NCBI RefSeq assembly: GCF_900115345.1
Contig: NZ_FOWC01000009.1
Location: forward strand, 1 to 64,000
Direction: 5' to 3'
Source of the DNA: Amycolatopsis rubida
GTDB taxonomy: Bacteria > Actinomycetota > Actinomycetes > Mycobacteriales > Pseudonocardiaceae
DNA: 64,000 nucleotides
Shown one piece after another: positions 43,427 to 53,332 of the stretch. A program made the position numbers and the translations under genes. Under the pieces are notes generated by a model, which did no database searches, was not told the origin of the DNA, and saw only the letters and a program-made list of their open reading frames with translations. The stretch's first letter is position 1. Every line of letters starts with the position of its first letter.

Positions 43427-44368
43427 GTGATCGTGGTGGGTGGAGAGGCGCTGGTCGACCTCGTTCCTGGCGAACCGTTGGATTCCACTGTGGACGGTGG
43501 GTTGCGCGCGTTGCTGCCCCGGCTCGGCGGTGGTCCGTACAACGTCGCGCTCGCCGTGGCCCGGCTCGGCGTTCCCGCGTCGTTCCTGTCCCGGGTTTCC
43601 ACTGACCGGTTCGGCGTCGCGTTGGCGGATCGCCTTTCCGCTTCGAACGTCGACACCTCGTTGCTGCAGTGCGGCGCCGAGCCAACGACACTCGCCGTCG
43701 TCGCGCTCGACGAACGCGGTGCCGCGCAGTACACCTTCTACGTCGAGGGAACCGCTGATCGGCTGGTCTCCGATCCTGGTGCGCTGCCAGAAGAAACCAC
43801 CGCGCTGTCGCTCGGAACGCTCGGCATGGTGCTCGAACCCGGCGCGAGCGCGTACGAGCGAATTCTGCGCCGCGAAGCCGCGCGTGGGACCCTGACGGTG
43901 CTTGACCCGAACATCCGGGAGGCGCTCATCGCCGACCCGGCGGCTTATCGCGCGCGCTTCGCGTCGTGGCTGCCGGACGTGCGGTTGCTGAAAATCTCCG
44001 ACGACGACGCCGCGTGGCTCGCCGAAGGGGCGGACCCGGTAGCCGCCGCGAAATCGTGGGTGGAGTCCGGTGTGGACGCCGTCGTGCTCACCCGGGGCGC
44101 GGACGGCCTGTCTGTGATCACTTCGGCTGGTGAGCTGGCCCACGTTCCGTCCCGCAAGGTCGCGGTCGCGGACACGATCGGCGCCGGGGACACCGTGCAG
44201 GGCGCGTTGCTGGCCTGGCTGCACGAGCGCACCGTGCGCGACCTGGCCGCACTCGACGCGAACGCGTGGACCGAAGCGCTTGCTTATGCGGCGAAAGCGG
44301 CGTCGATCACGGTCTCCCGCAGCGGAGCGGAGCCGCCGACTGCCGCGGATATGGCGGCCACCGTGTGA
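43427..44368 (+). CDS. PfkB-family carbohydrate kinase
   Basis: A 313-residue ribokinase-fold sugar kinase. The N-terminal glycine motif is LGGGPYNVALAVARLG, and the C-terminal signature with the catalytic Asp and anion hole is VADTIGAGDTVQGALLAWL. It is closest to fructokinase-like members, which phosphorylate a hexose with ATP. I chose GTG 43427 because TACACT (43413-43418) is a plausible -10 box that would make the message nearly leaderless; an upstream frame to 43373 is unlikely. Confidence 0.9.
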   Translation: MIVVGGEALVDLVPGEPLDSTVDGGLRALLPRLGGGPYNVALAVARLGVPASFLSRVSTDRFGVALADRLSASNVDTSLLQCGAEPTTLAVVALDERGAAQYTFYVEGTADRLVSDPGALPEETTALSLGTLGMVLEPGASAYERILRREAARGTLTVLDPNIREALIADPAAYRARFASWLPDVRLLKISDDDAAWLAEGADPVAAAKSWVESGVDAVVLTRGADGLSVITSAGELAHVPSRKVAVADTIGAGDTVQGALLAWLHERTVRDLAALDANAWTEALAYAAKAASITVSRSGAEPPTAADMAATV

Positions 44369-44559
44369 ACCTGGTCCCAATGGGGCCTTTTGGGGCAACG
44401 CAGCGAGTGCGGACTGACCCACCCTTCGACTAGCGTAGTGGTGAATTCATACCCAGCGGGGCGGTGTGCAGCGAGGCGCGTGTTTCCTCGCGTGAACACG
44501 TGGCTACTGCGGAACCTTGCAGGCGCCGCCGTCCCGTGCCCAACGTGAGAGGGACCTGC

Positions 44560-45876
<1,317 letters not shown>

Positions 45877-45890
45877 ATCCCTGCTTGGTG

Positions 45891-45926
45891 AAACGCCCCG
45901 CCGTGCCTTTGCGCGGCGGGGCGTTT
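45891..45926 (+). terminator. gltA terminator
   Basis: Perfect 13-bp arms AAACGCCCCGCCG and CGGCGGGGCGTTT with a 10-base loop, 14 bases after the gltA stop. The photolyase ATG follows 13 bases later. Confidence 0.9.
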
Positions 45927-45939
45927 ATCGTTGGGCGGC

Positions 45940-47298
45940 ATGACGATGGAAGCGCCGGTCGTGCTGTGGTTCCGCCGGGATCTGCGGTTGCGAGACCATG
46001 CCGCCCTGTTCGAGGCGGCCAAGCACAGCAAACGCATTCTGGCGCTGTACGTGCTGGACGACCGGCTGCTCAAACCGGCCGGTTCGCCGCGGGTCGCATT
46101 CCTGCTGAATTCCTTGCGGGAGCTGGACAAAGCGTTGTCCGGCCGATTGATGGTGCGCTACGGCGATCCGGTGCGGGAAGTCGTGGCCGCCGCACGGGAG
46201 ATCCTGGCGGCAGCGGTACACGTCTCTGCGGATACCGCACCATACGGGCGCAAGCGCGACGATGCCGTGGCTGAATCCTTGGCGGAGCATCGAATTCAGT
46301 GGGTGCCGACAGGCTCGCCGTACGCCGTGACGCCGGGGCGGGTAACTAAGCCGGACGGGACGCCGTATCGGGTGTTCACTCCCTTCTATCGTGCTTGGGC
46401 GCAGCACGGCTGGCCTCGTCCGGCGGATACGAATGTGTCTATTGTGGACTGGATAAAGCCTTCTTCCTCCGAGTCCCTGCCGGAAACGCCGGAGGTGGAG
46501 TGCGAGCTTCCGCCAGCTGGCGAGGAAGCCGCGTTATCCGGGTGGGAGGATTTTCTCTCCGCCGGTCTCGCGGATTACGCGACGGAACGCGATCGTCCGG
46601 ACCATGCTGGCACCACAAAGCTTTCCCCCTATCTGCGCTGGGGCGCGATCCATCCGCGGACGATGCTGGCCGACCTGGCCGGGAAGCGGTCCGAGGGTGC
46701 GCAGGCACTGCGGTCCGAACTGTGCTGGCGCGAGTTTCACGCCGACGTCCTGTGGAACCGGCCGGAAACCGCGCGGCGGAACTATGACCGGCGGTTCGAC
46801 GGAATGCGTTACGACACCGGAAAAACCGCGCAGGAGATGTTCGCGCTGTGGTGCGAGGGGCGGACCGGCTACCCGATCGTCGACGCCGGAATGCGGCAGT
46901 TGCTGGCCGAGGGCTGGATGCACAACCGGGTCCGGATGGTCGTGGCGAGTTTCCTCGTGAAGGACCTGCATTTGCCGTGGTGGTGGGGTGCGCGGCACTT
47001 CATGAAGCATCTGGTGGACGGCGATCTGGCGTCGAACCAGCTGAACTGGCAATGGGTCGCCGGATCCGGGACGGACGCCGCGCCGTACTTCCGGATCTTC
47101 AATCCGACCACGCAGGGCCAGAAATTCGACCCGCAGGGCGATTATGTGCGCCGGTACGTGCCGGAATTGCGTGGCGTGGAAGGGAAAGCGGTGCACGTGC
47201 TGAAGGAGCGTCCGGAGGAGTATCCGGAGCCGATCGTGGAGCACGCGGAGGAGCGGCAGGTCGCGCTGCAGCGGTATGGGGCGATCACGGGGTCTTAG
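45940..47298 (+). CDS. phr: Deoxyribodipyrimidine photolyase (class I CPD type)
   Basis: A 452-residue photolyase that uses blue light and FADH- to repair cyclobutane pyrimidine dimers. VVLWFRRDLRLRDHAAL begins the antenna domain. TTKLSPYLRWGAIHPRTM, LCWREFHADVLWN and MHNRVRMVVASFLVKDLHL form the FAD pocket, with DLASNQLNWQWVAGSGTDAA and PYFRIFNP at the end. The conserved Trp electron-transfer positions appear in WLW-like contexts. I chose ATG 45940; TTG 45931 and ATG 45946 are alternatives. Confidence 0.95.
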   Translation: MTMEAPVVLWFRRDLRLRDHAALFEAAKHSKRILALYVLDDRLLKPAGSPRVAFLLNSLRELDKALSGRLMVRYGDPVREVVAAAREILAAAVHVSADTAPYGRKRDDAVAESLAEHRIQWVPTGSPYAVTPGRVTKPDGTPYRVFTPFYRAWAQHGWPRPADTNVSIVDWIKPSSSESLPETPEVECELPPAGEEAALSGWEDFLSAGLADYATERDRPDHAGTTKLSPYLRWGAIHPRTMLADLAGKRSEGAQALRSELCWREFHADVLWNRPETARRNYDRRFDGMRYDTGKTAQEMFALWCEGRTGYPIVDAGMRQLLAEGWMHNRVRMVVASFLVKDLHLPWWWGARHFMKHLVDGDLASNQLNWQWVAGSGTDAAPYFRIFNPTTQGQKFDPQGDYVRRYVPELRGVEGKAVHVLKERPEEYPEPIVEHAEERQVALQRYGAITGS

Positions 47299-47307
47299 CG
47301 TGGACAC

Positions 47308-47669
47308 ATGAGCTTCGCTGTGCACGCCGCAGAACAGACCGGCGGCACGGTCACCGACCTCGACCGGGCCACTGACTTCTGGGTCGACACGCTCGGTTTC
47401 ACGCTGGCCCGGCGCGGGCATCTCGGCGGGGAGTTCGCCGCGGGCATGACCGGGTCGCCGGTGCGGACACTTCGATCGCCATCGTGGTCGCGCCGGGCGG
47501 CCATCGAGTCGAGCTGCTGCGATATCACCTCCCGGAGAACCGGCGCAGCCTGCGGCCCCGGCCGTGCGACGTGGGTTCGGCGGGTACCAGGTTTGCCTAC
47601 TTGCGCGACAAACAGGACGGTGCGGTGCTCGAACTTATTGAGCCCGCAGCCGGCTTGGAAACAAGCTGA
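47308..47669 (+). pseudogene. Decayed VOC/glyoxalase-fold gene
   Basis: The first frame gives a good VOC start: VTDLDRATDFWVDTLGFTLA, then GGEFAAGMTGSPVRTLR. After a shift near 47470 the next frame continues TSIAIVVAPGGHRVELLRYH, then RPRPCDVGSAG and directly TRFAYLRDKQDGAVLELIEP with a stop at 47667-47669. A frameshift and the loss of about 40 residues in the middle destroy the two-lobed metal site. It begins ten bases after the photolyase stop. Confidence 0.75.
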
Positions 47670-47674
47670 CTTCG

Positions 47675-47880
47675 AGTCTTGACGTCGGGCGCCCGTTCGT
47701 TGCTTTCCGCCAGCTGCTCGGTCAGTTCGGCGAGTTCGCCATCTGCCGACCGGATTGTCCGCCGGTCGGGAAGCGGCCGATTTCGGTCAGCGTGAAGCTG
47801 ATCTCTTGGCAGAACAGCACAACGCCGACGTCCCTGACCGCTGGCTCGGCGTAACGCCTTCGCCCCGCTTCCCGTTCCAC
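47675..47880 (-). pseudogene. MerR-family regulator remnant
   Basis: On the minus strand, RRRYAEPAVRDVGVVLFCQE and ISFTLTEIGRF read like the middle of a MerR protein (wing and start of the dimer helix). After a shift comes IRSADGELAELTEQLAESNE, the coiled-coil part. The DNA-binding helix and the start are missing. There is no full frame. Confidence 0.5.
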
Positions 47881-47905
47881 CGGTCGACTGGCCGGGTGCG
47901 TTTGG

Positions 47906-47999
47906 GTCGAGAATCTGTCGCTCAGCGAAGGGTCGTTCGATGCCGCGTTGGCTGTGCACACGCTGGGCATGTGGCCGGATCCGGTTGCCCGGCTGCGGG
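47906..47999 (+). pseudogene. SAM-methyltransferase remnant
   Basis: One frame reads VENLSLSEGSFDAALAVHTL followed by GMWPDPVARLREPD, the characteristic post-motif-III segment of class I methyltransferases (PFPDGSFDAALA...L). The SAM-binding glycine motif and the rest of the domain are absent. Confidence 0.5.
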
Positions 48000-48107
48000 A
48001 ACCGGATTGCTCGCGGAGGCTGGCTTTCCCCGGTCTCGCACCGAAATGCTCGACTTGGATCCGCCAGTCGTGTGCGTCCTGGCGTTTCCGGTGGTGCTTG
48101 ACTGGCC

Positions 48108-48270
48108 TCAGAGCACGGTTTTCTCGCTGGTGACCATGTTCCCGGCGGAAGCCAGATCGATGAACTTCGCCTCGTCCTAGTGGGTAGTTCTCGGACGCGA
48201 AGAACGCGTCGTGGCCGGCCCAGCCGTCGAATCAGATCTCGGTGATCCCGTCGTAGGCGGGAGCGGCATG
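48108..48270 (-). pseudogene. EthD-domain protein remnant (C-terminal part)
   Basis: The minus strand reads PAYDGITEI, an in-frame stop, FDGWAGHDAFFASENY, then after a shift DEAKFIDLASAGNMVTSEKT with a stop at 48108-48110. This is the C-terminal half of an EthD/dimeric alpha-beta-barrel protein. Its N-terminal half is lost and the MerR pseudogene starts at the break. Confidence 0.6.
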
Positions 48271-48646
48271 CGGATCGGGGAGCTGTCCGCCCGGACGGGG
48301 GTGAGCCGGCGGCTGCTGCGCTACTACGAAGAGCAAGGGTTGCTGGTCAGCGAGCGGGCCGTCAGCGGCATTACGCCGACGAGCACGTCCGCCGGGTCTC
48401 ATCCGGGCCTTCTTGGCCGCGGGACTGTCCACCCGGGTCATCGCCGAGATGGTGCCGTGCATGGCCGAACCCAGCGCGAGCAAGGCACACCTTGCCCTGG
48501 CGACGATGCGGCGAGAGCACGGTCGGCTGTCCTCGGCGATCGATCGCCTCGCCGAGGCGCGGTCCGCACTCGACGGGCTGATCGAGGTCAACCAGAGCTA
48601 CCTCGCCGATAGCCACACGGATCCCACGCCGAGTCGCGTGCCCTAA
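48268..48646 (+). pseudogene. Frameshifted MerR-family regulator gene
   Basis: The first frame has a full MerR DNA-binding start, MRIGELSARTGVSRRLLRYY followed by EEQGLLVSERAVSG. One shift later comes RHYADEHVRRV, and a second shift gives IRAFLAAGLSTRVIAEMVPC, then EHGRLSSAIDRLAEARSALD and the stop at 48644-48646. Two indels (both near 48370-48405) break an otherwise normal 125-residue regulator. It probably controlled the adjacent EthD gene before both decayed. Confidence 0.75.
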
Positions 48647-49821
48647 CGGCGCAATGCGTCAACCAGCCGCACTCGGCTGCCGACCCGCAACACTCCATTC
48701 CGATACACTCGCGCACCCGCCCAGGTGACTACCGCGATCAGCGCGACCGTCAGCACCAGAGACAGCACGATTTCCCACGGCCGGACCGTGCCGAGCGCGA
48801 TCCTCGCGGGCATCAGGACCGGCGACAGCAACGGGATCAGCGACACGACCCGCGTCGCCGTCCCCTGCGGTGCTTGCGTGAGCAGATTGATTCCCGCGAC
48901 AAACCCGATGACCAGCGCGATATTCACCGGCCCCACTACGGCCTGCGTGTCTTCTTGCCGGGACACCAGCGCACCGGCCGCGCCGTAGAGCATGGCGTAG
49001 AGGAGGAAACCGAGCAGGTACCAGACGAGACCCCAGCCCAGCGTTCCCAGCGTGACGCTGGAAATCGAGAACACCCCGGAAACGCCACCGGCCACCAAAC
49101 CTGCCACGGCGAGGACTGCGAGCTGCGCCAACCCGACCAGGCCGAGCCCGATGACCTTGCCCAGCAGCAAATGCACCGGCCGGACCGTCGCGAGCAGGAT
49201 CTCCACCACGCGGCTGGATTTCTCCTCGACCACGCCCTGTGCGACGAACATTCCGTAGGTCATGATGCTGACGTACAACAGAATCGCGATCACGATCCCG
49301 GTCACGAGCTTCGCCCCGGCTCGCGGATCCGCCGGTTCGAGAGACTGGACGTCGGCATGGGTGGCAGACACTGCCTGGTGCACAGCGGCGGGGTCGAGAT
49401 TCGCGGAGTACAGCTGAGCGTCCAAAACCTGTTGCTGTGCGATGTGGTCGAGCGTCGTCCGCAGCTCGGAGTCCAAAGTGGACTTGACGGTCACCCGCGG
49501 CCGGGAAGCGCTGCCGGACACGAGCGCGTCGGCGTCACCGTCGCGGACCTTGGTCAATCCGTCCGATTCGGACTGCACCAGGACGATCTTGAGGTTCCGG
49601 TCGGTGTTCTCCAGTTGCGTGGCGATCCCCTGCGCCTGCCCGGCTAGCGCGACTTCGGTGGTCGACCGGTCATGGGCGAGGAAGACCTGCAGTGTCACGT
49701 AACCCAGCAGCAGCAACAACATCACCGCGGTGCTGACCACAAAGGACCGGGTGCGCAGCCGTGCGTTGAGCTCCCGTTTGGCCACCAGCCGCACCGCGCG
49801 GGTGGGGCGGATCCGGCTCAT
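48643..49821 (-). CDS. ABC-2 exporter permease (NatB-like)
   Basis: A 392-residue permease. One N-terminal membrane segment (FVVSTAVMLLLLLGYVTLQV) is followed by an extracellular domain of about 130 residues, then five segments such as AKLVTGIVIAILLYVSIMTY and VVSLIPLLSPVLMPARIALG. EEKSSRVVEILLATVRPVHL is the conserved NatB/YhaP segment. It exports sodium or an organic compound with the next-encoded ATPase. The ATG overlaps the ATPase stop (ATGA). Confidence 0.9.
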   Translation of the reverse strand: MSRIRPTRAVRLVAKRELNARLRTRSFVVSTAVMLLLLLGYVTLQVFLAHDRSTTEVALAGQAQGIATQLENTDRNLKIVLVQSESDGLTKVRDGDADALVSGSASRPRVTVKSTLDSELRTTLDHIAQQQVLDAQLYSANLDPAAVHQAVSATHADVQSLEPADPRAGAKLVTGIVIAILLYVSIMTYGMFVAQGVVEEKSSRVVEILLATVRPVHLLLGKVIGLGLVGLAQLAVLAVAGLVAGGVSGVFSISSVTLGTLGWGLVWYLLGFLLYAMLYGAAGALVSRQEDTQAVVGPVNIALVIGFVAGINLLTQAPQGTATRVVSLIPLLSPVLMPARIALGTVRPWEIVLSLVLTVALIAVVTWAGARVYRNGVLRVGSRVRLVDALRR

Positions 49822-50723
49822 CGAGGTGCTCCCGGCGTGGCGACGGAGTCGCGGAACAGGTCGGCCAGCCTGCGACGGCGGTGGCTGAATTCCGTCACCG
49901 GGCCGGTGGCCAGCGCGGCGGCGAGCACGGCCTGATCGTCGGCACTCGGCGACAGTTCCAGGACAGTCGTGCTGCCGCGGTTTTCGACGACGCGGGCACC
50001 AGGAACCGTTGCCGCCCAACCGGGATGAGCGCTGGGCGCGGTGACCACCAGCCGACGTCCGGCGTCGCGGGTCAGCTCGTCCACGGTGCCGACCGCGACC
50101 ATCCGGCCGTCGCGGATGATGCCGACCCGGTCGCACAGCCGCTCCACGAGGTCGAGCTGATGGCTGGAAAACACCACCGGCACGCCGGTCGCCGCCTTCT
50201 CGCGCAACACGCCGCTCAGCACGTCGACGGCGAGCGGGTCGAGGCCGGAAAACGGCTCGTCGAGCACGAGCAGCGCCGGGTCGTGCACCAGTGCGGCGGC
50301 GAGCTGCACGCGTTGCTGATTGCCGAGACTGAGCTTCTGGATGTCGTCCTCGCGCTTCGGCCCGAGCCCAAGCCGCGCGATCCACAACTCGGCGGCGCGG
50401 TGCGCGTCGTTGGTGCTGAGGCCGTGCAGTTCGGCGAGGTAGACGAGCTGGTCGATGACCTTCATTTTCGGGTACAGACCGCGCTCTTCGGGCATGTACC
50501 CGATCTGCGCGCGGGTGTCGTGCGTGACCGGTCGCCCGGCGAACCGCACCTCGCCGGAGTCGGCGGCCAGCACGCCGAGCGCGATCCGCATCGTGGTGGT
50601 CTTGCCCGCCCCGTTGCTGCCGACGAACCCGAACAGCTCGCCGGACGCCGCGGTGAAACTCACTCCGTCGAGCACGGTTTTCGCGCCGAACCGCTTGCTG
50701 ACCCGGTCGATCTCCAGCGTCAC
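49818..50723 (-). CDS. ABC exporter ATPase (NatA-like)
   Basis: A 301-residue ATPase. Walker A is FVGSNGAGKTTTMR, the signature is KLSLGNQQRVQLAAALVHDP (LSxGN variant) and Walker B is LLVLDEPFSGLD. GYMPEERGLYPKMKV is the Q-loop region typical of the NatA/YhaQ group. The C-terminal 80 residues (RDAGRRLVVTAPSAHPG onward) form the usual DUF4162-like extension. The GTG start overlaps the XRE stop (GTGA). Confidence 0.93.
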   Translation of the reverse strand: MTLEIDRVSKRFGAKTVLDGVSFTAASGELFGFVGSNGAGKTTTMRIALGVLAADSGEVRFAGRPVTHDTRAQIGYMPEERGLYPKMKVIDQLVYLAELHGLSTNDAHRAAELWIARLGLGPKREDDIQKLSLGNQQRVQLAAALVHDPALLVLDEPFSGLDPLAVDVLSGVLREKAATGVPVVFSSHQLDLVERLCDRVGIIRDGRMVAVGTVDELTRDAGRRLVVTAPSAHPGWAATVPGARVVENRGSTTVLELSPSADDQAVLAAALATGPVTEFSHRRRRLADLFRDSVATPGAPR

Positions 50724-50962
50724 GCGTCCCCCTCCCGCGGCGCACGGCTGAACACGGCCTCCACCGGCAGGTCGAACACCGCGCAGATGCGCAGCGCCAG
50801 GTCGAGGCTGGGGTAATGATCCCCGCGCTCCAGCGCCCCGATCGTCTGCGGATTGACCTCGATCGCCTCGGCAAGCTCCGCCCGGCTCATCCCGCGCTCC
50901 GCGCGCAGCGCCGGCAGCCGGTTGTGGATCGGCAGCTCCTTGCCACGCCGCACCGGGCTCAT
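50720..50962 (-). CDS. Small XRE-family regulator
   Basis: An 80-residue Cro/C1-type protein consisting of one helix-turn-helix: PIHNRLPALRAERGMSRAEL, then AEAIEVNPQTIGALERGDHY and PSLDLALRICAVFDLPVEAV. Such YozG-like proteins often head ABC exporter operons and repress them. I used ATG 50962; the conserved part starts at PIHNRL, so a start a few codons later is possible. It is the first gene of the three-gene operon. Confidence 0.88.
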   Translation of the reverse strand: MSPVRRGKELPIHNRLPALRAERGMSRAELAEAIEVNPQTIGALERGDHYPSLDLALRICAVFDLPVEAVFSRAPREGDA

Positions 50963-51102
50963 GGACCGCACTGTTGCAAAAACCCAACGACCCGTCAAGC
51001 TGCCTTGCCGATAGTTGTCCGCCCCAAGGTGGTTTTCTCAGTAGTTGACCCGGCCGCGCCGGGCCGGCAGCGAACCCGCCGCACACCGCCCTGCTGAGAA
51101 GA

Positions 51103-51121
51103 CCCCAATGCCCCATTGGGG
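51103..51121. terminator. CCCCAATG/CATTGGGG hairpin
   Basis: Perfect 8-bp arms CCCCAATG and CATTGGGG with a 3-base loop, 19 bases after the glpD stop on the minus strand. It probably terminates glpD. It belongs to the CATTGGG sequence family seen elsewhere in intergenic regions. Confidence 0.65.
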
Positions 51122-51139
51122 CGATGCTGGCCGCAGGAG

Positions 51140-52675
51140 TCAGGACAGTCCGGCCAGCGTTTTTTCGACCAGTTCGGCCACCCGCTCGCGGGCGGCTTCG
51201 GCGTCGGCAGGGACGAGGGCCAGCCGGGTGCGTCGTTCGAGGACGTCCTCGACGGTCGTCGCGCCCTCGTGGCGGACGGCCCACACCACCTCGGCCGCGG
51301 TGATCTCCGTCGACGTGCACAGTGGAGCGGCGAATTCCGGCTCCAGTTCGCCGAGCGCCGCCACGCGGGGTGCTTCGGTGCCGTACTTGGCCGCCAGCCG
51401 CGCTGGAGCGTCCACAAGCGACAGTCGCGAGCGCGGTGCGGCACCGATCAGTGGCAGCTTCGAGGTTCGCGAAGGGCCAGCGGGCAATCCGGCGTGTGTC
51501 AACGCGGCATCGACGGCGTCCTCGGCCATGCGTCGGTACGTCGTCAGCTTCCCGCCGATCACGGTGAGCACGCCGTCGGAACCGGTGACTACCGCGTGTT
51601 TCCGCGAGAGATCCGCACTGCGTCCGGCGGAACCGGAGACGAGCGGCCGCAGTCCGGCGTACGAGCCGATCACGTCGGCAGCGGTCAACGGGCGGTCCAG
51701 TACCGAAGACGCTGTCGACAGCAAGAAGTCCACATCGGACTCAGGAACCGTCGGGACATCCGGGACCCCGCCGGATACCGGCTCGTCGGTGAGTCCTAAG
51801 TAGACCCGGCCGTCGAGCTGCGGCAGCAGGAACACGAACCGGTTGGTCTCGCCGGGAACCGGGATGTTGACCGACGTGGCTCCGACCCGCACGGTTTCCG
51901 GCGCGAGCACCAGGTGTGACCCGCGGGAAGGACGTAGCTGTACGGAGTCAGTCAGCGTGTCCGCCCAGACACCGGTCGTGTTGATGACCTGACGCGCGCG
52001 AAGCGTGTACGACGAGACGCCATCACTGACCTGAGCTTCGTTGCCGGACAAGGAAACCGCCGACAAACGCGTGAGGATTCGAGCGCCGAGCAACGCCGCC
52101 GTACGGGCAATGCTGACCACAAGACGTGCGTCGTCAACCAAAGCACCGTCGTACGCCAGCAAAGCGCCGCGAAGCCCACCGGGAGCCAGGCCGGGGGACA
52201 GGGCCAGCGCCTCGGCAGCGGGAATCCGGCGCGGCCCAGGCAGCACTGACGACGGTGTACGCGCAGCTCTCCGCAACCCATCGCCGGCCCGGAGGCCAGT
52301 GGCGATCAAAGCCTGCTGCGCGGCGGAAGTACCCGGATAGAGCGGAAAAAGCTGCGGCAGCGCGCGCGTGAGGTGCGGCGCGGTGCGCGTCATGAGGATC
52401 CCGCGCTCCACCGCGCTTTCGTGGGCAAGCCCGAGTTCGCCCTTCGCCAGGTATCGCAATCCGCCGTGCACGAGCTTGCTGGACCAGCGCGACGTGCCGA
52501 ACGCGAGGTCGTGCGCCTCCACCAGAGCGACGGAGAGCCCCCGCGCGGCCGCGTCGAGTGCGATGCCCGCGCCGGTGACACCGCCGCCGACCACCAGGAT
52601 GTCGACGCGTTCGCCGTCGACCAGCCGGGACAGTTCGCGTTCACGGCGGCGCGCGTTGAGGGATCCGGTGCTCAT
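51140..52675 (-). CDS. glpD: Glycerol-3-phosphate dehydrogenase (FAD, GlpD)
   Basis: A 511-residue membrane-associated flavoprotein that oxidises glycerol 3-phosphate to dihydroxyacetone phosphate. VDILVVGGGVTGAGIALDAA binds FAD; FGTSRWSSKLVHGGLRYLAK is the family signature; NTTGVWADTL, GRVYLGLTDEP and VIGGKLTTYRRMAEDAVDA follow. The C-terminal cap domain has EITAAEVVWAVRHEGATTVE. The ATG overlaps the TetR stop (ATGA, 52672-52675). The divergent AGPS-like enzyme would consume the DHAP/acyl-DHAP pool. Confidence 0.94.
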   Translation of the reverse strand: MSTGSLNARRRERELSRLVDGERVDILVVGGGVTGAGIALDAAARGLSVALVEAHDLAFGTSRWSSKLVHGGLRYLAKGELGLAHESAVERGILMTRTAPHLTRALPQLFPLYPGTSAAQQALIATGLRAGDGLRRAARTPSSVLPGPRRIPAAEALALSPGLAPGGLRGALLAYDGALVDDARLVVSIARTAALLGARILTRLSAVSLSGNEAQVSDGVSSYTLRARQVINTTGVWADTLTDSVQLRPSRGSHLVLAPETVRVGATSVNIPVPGETNRFVFLLPQLDGRVYLGLTDEPVSGGVPDVPTVPESDVDFLLSTASSVLDRPLTAADVIGSYAGLRPLVSGSAGRSADLSRKHAVVTGSDGVLTVIGGKLTTYRRMAEDAVDAALTHAGLPAGPSRTSKLPLIGAAPRSRLSLVDAPARLAAKYGTEAPRVAALGELEPEFAAPLCTSTEITAAEVVWAVRHEGATTVEDVLERRTRLALVPADAEAARERVAELVEKTLAGLS

Positions 52676-53316
52676 GGTTTCAACCCCGCTTCGACCAGGT
52701 GCCGGAATTCGGCGAGCAATGCGGCCTCGTCGACGTCGGCGGTGGCCGGGCGCAGCGAGAACGCGAACGACTGCACGACCAGGAGCACCGATCGGGCTTG
52801 GGCGGCGACCTCGGCGAGGCGCACCGAGCCGTCCCGGTGTCCTTCTTCGAGCAGGCTTCGGAGCACCTGCTCGGCGAAGTGCTGCGTCGCGCCGAGCCGC
52901 TTGACGATGTAGGGCAGCACCAGTTCGGCGTCGACGTCCAGCAGTGTCCGGAACAGCGGATCGGCCGACAACGCTCCGACGCTGGCCGCCGCCAGGTGCA
53001 CGATGCGGTCGCGCGCGTGCGCTGCCTGGTCGCCGGTCTCGTTCACCCGTTGCAGCAGGCCGCTGAACTCGCGCGTCATCAGCGCGGCGAGCACACTGCG
53101 GACGTCGGGGAACCGCCGGTACACCGTCATACGGCTGACCTGCGCGGTTCGGGCGATTTCGGCCAGCGTGGTGCGCCGGACGCCGACTGCGAGCACGCAC
53201 CGGCGCGCGGCGTCGAGGAGCTCGTCGCCGGCGACGCGAGCCGAGGTCGGGCGGCTGCGGGCGTCCGCGAGTGCGGAAGGGGCCGCTCCCGGTCGGGAGT
53301 GACGTTTGACGTCCAT
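52672..53316 (-). CDS. TetR-family regulator of glpD
   Basis: A 214-residue regulator with a 25-residue disordered start, then the helix-turn-helix TTLAEIARTAQVSRMTVYRR and FPDVRSVLAALMTREF. It is co-transcribed with glpD and divergent from the AGPS-like gene with only 16 bases between start codons, so any operator must overlap both promoters. TGAC and GTCA half-sites around the start (near 53307-53322) are candidates. Confidence 0.9.
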   Translation of the reverse strand: MDVKRHSRPGAAPSALADARSRPTSARVAGDELLDAARRCVLAVGVRRTTLAEIARTAQVSRMTVYRRFPDVRSVLAALMTREFSGLLQRVNETGDQAAHARDRIVHLAAASVGALSADPLFRTLLDVDAELVLPYIVKRLGATQHFAEQVLRSLLEEGHRDGSVRLAEVAAQARSVLLVVQSFAFSLRPATADVDEAALLAEFRHLVEAGLKP

Positions 53317-53332
53317 ATGTCACACTGTAGTC

